A DNA stretch of 5,138 nt, taken from contig JAPPDN010000623.1 of NCBI GenBank assembly GCA_028824575.1, positions 1 to 5,138 on the forward strand, written 5' to 3'. Source of the DNA: Candidatus Poribacteria bacterium. GTDB lineage: Bacteria; Poribacteria; WGA-4E; WGA-3G. The notes beneath the pieces were generated by a model. It made no database searches and was not told the origin of the DNA. It saw only the letters and a list, made by a program, of their open reading frames with translations. The number at the start of each line of letters is the position of its first letter. The first letter of the stretch is position 1. Positions 5,099 through 5,138 of this stretch are shown piece after piece. Made by a program: the position numbers and the translations under genes.

Positions 5099-5138
5099 CC
5101 GCTACGACGTCTCGATTCTCCAGGCCGAGTTCGCTCTG
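5054..5138. other. GC-rich foreign segment at the window edge (probable junction)
   Basis: G+C is 67% (57 of 85 bases) here against about 37% in the preceding 83 bases, and paralogy with LamG copy 1 ends exactly at this point. A plus-strand frame is open from ATG 5058 to the edge and its end reads GWGIRYDVSILQAEFAL, which resembles a beta-strand-rich coding sequence such as an outer-membrane protein. A second plus-strand frame is also open, so this coding call is weak. The segment may be the start of another gene or a chimeric join. Confidence 0.5.
5055..5101. repeat. Nested inverted repeats at the junction
   Basis: CGGATGCCC (5055-5063) is the exact reverse complement of GGGCATCCG (5093-5101). 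Between them CGGTC-GGA-GACCG (5070-5082) forms a second, perfect 5-bp hairpin. The outer repeat begins at the composition break and its distal arm contains the ATG at 5098. Confidence 0.6.

Noticed and set aside
5055..5101. Nested inverted repeats considered as a riboswitch or attenuator
   Set aside because: The repeats are in probable coding or junction sequence, match no riboswitch I can recognise and have no T-run, so junction structure is the safer reading.

Overview
The window looks like a fragment of a bacterial genome of moderate G+C, most likely a sponge-associated Candidatus Poribacteria or a related, poorly cultured lineage. That assignment is inference. It rests on the mix of a sialidase-family protein, secreted LamG proteins, a phytanoyl-CoA dioxygenase-like enzyme and a PIN-type toxin-antitoxin locus, not on any marker gene. 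The first gene is cut at the left edge and the right edge shows an abrupt composition change, so this could be a whole short contig.

Plus strand, 3-2571. A 5'-truncated sialidase (to 623) is followed by a 141-nt gap with a 15-bp hairpin. Next comes a PIN-domain toxin (from 765) fused in frame to a small antitoxin-like domain. The same small protein is then encoded twice more as free ORFs (1535-1771 and 1813-2049). A GNAT acetyltransferase (2092-2571) ends the series. All four downstream start codons (1260, 1535, 1813, 2092) sit behind near-identical copies of one leader, with GGAGG exactly 8 nt before the ATG. In the first copy this leader is the 3' end of the PIN coding sequence, so the locus looks like a tandem amplification of [PIN C-terminus + antitoxin], with the last leader now driving an acetyltransferase.

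Minus strand, 5098-2589. Two tandem paralogous secreted LamG (concanavalin A-like) proteins are followed by a PhyH-type Fe(II)/2-oxoglutarate dioxygenase. Gaps of 74 and 15 nt suggest one operon. The dioxygenase converges on the acetyltransferase with only 17 nt between stop codons and no visible terminator.

Right edge. Paralogy between the LamG genes stops at about 5053, and the last 85 nt jump to 67% G+C from about 37% just before. The N-terminus of the upstream LamG gene is therefore unreliable: a rearrangement or an assembly/amplification chimera is likely.

The most interesting structure is the PIN-antitoxin fusion with its amplified antitoxin array and the GNAT gene using the same translation leader.
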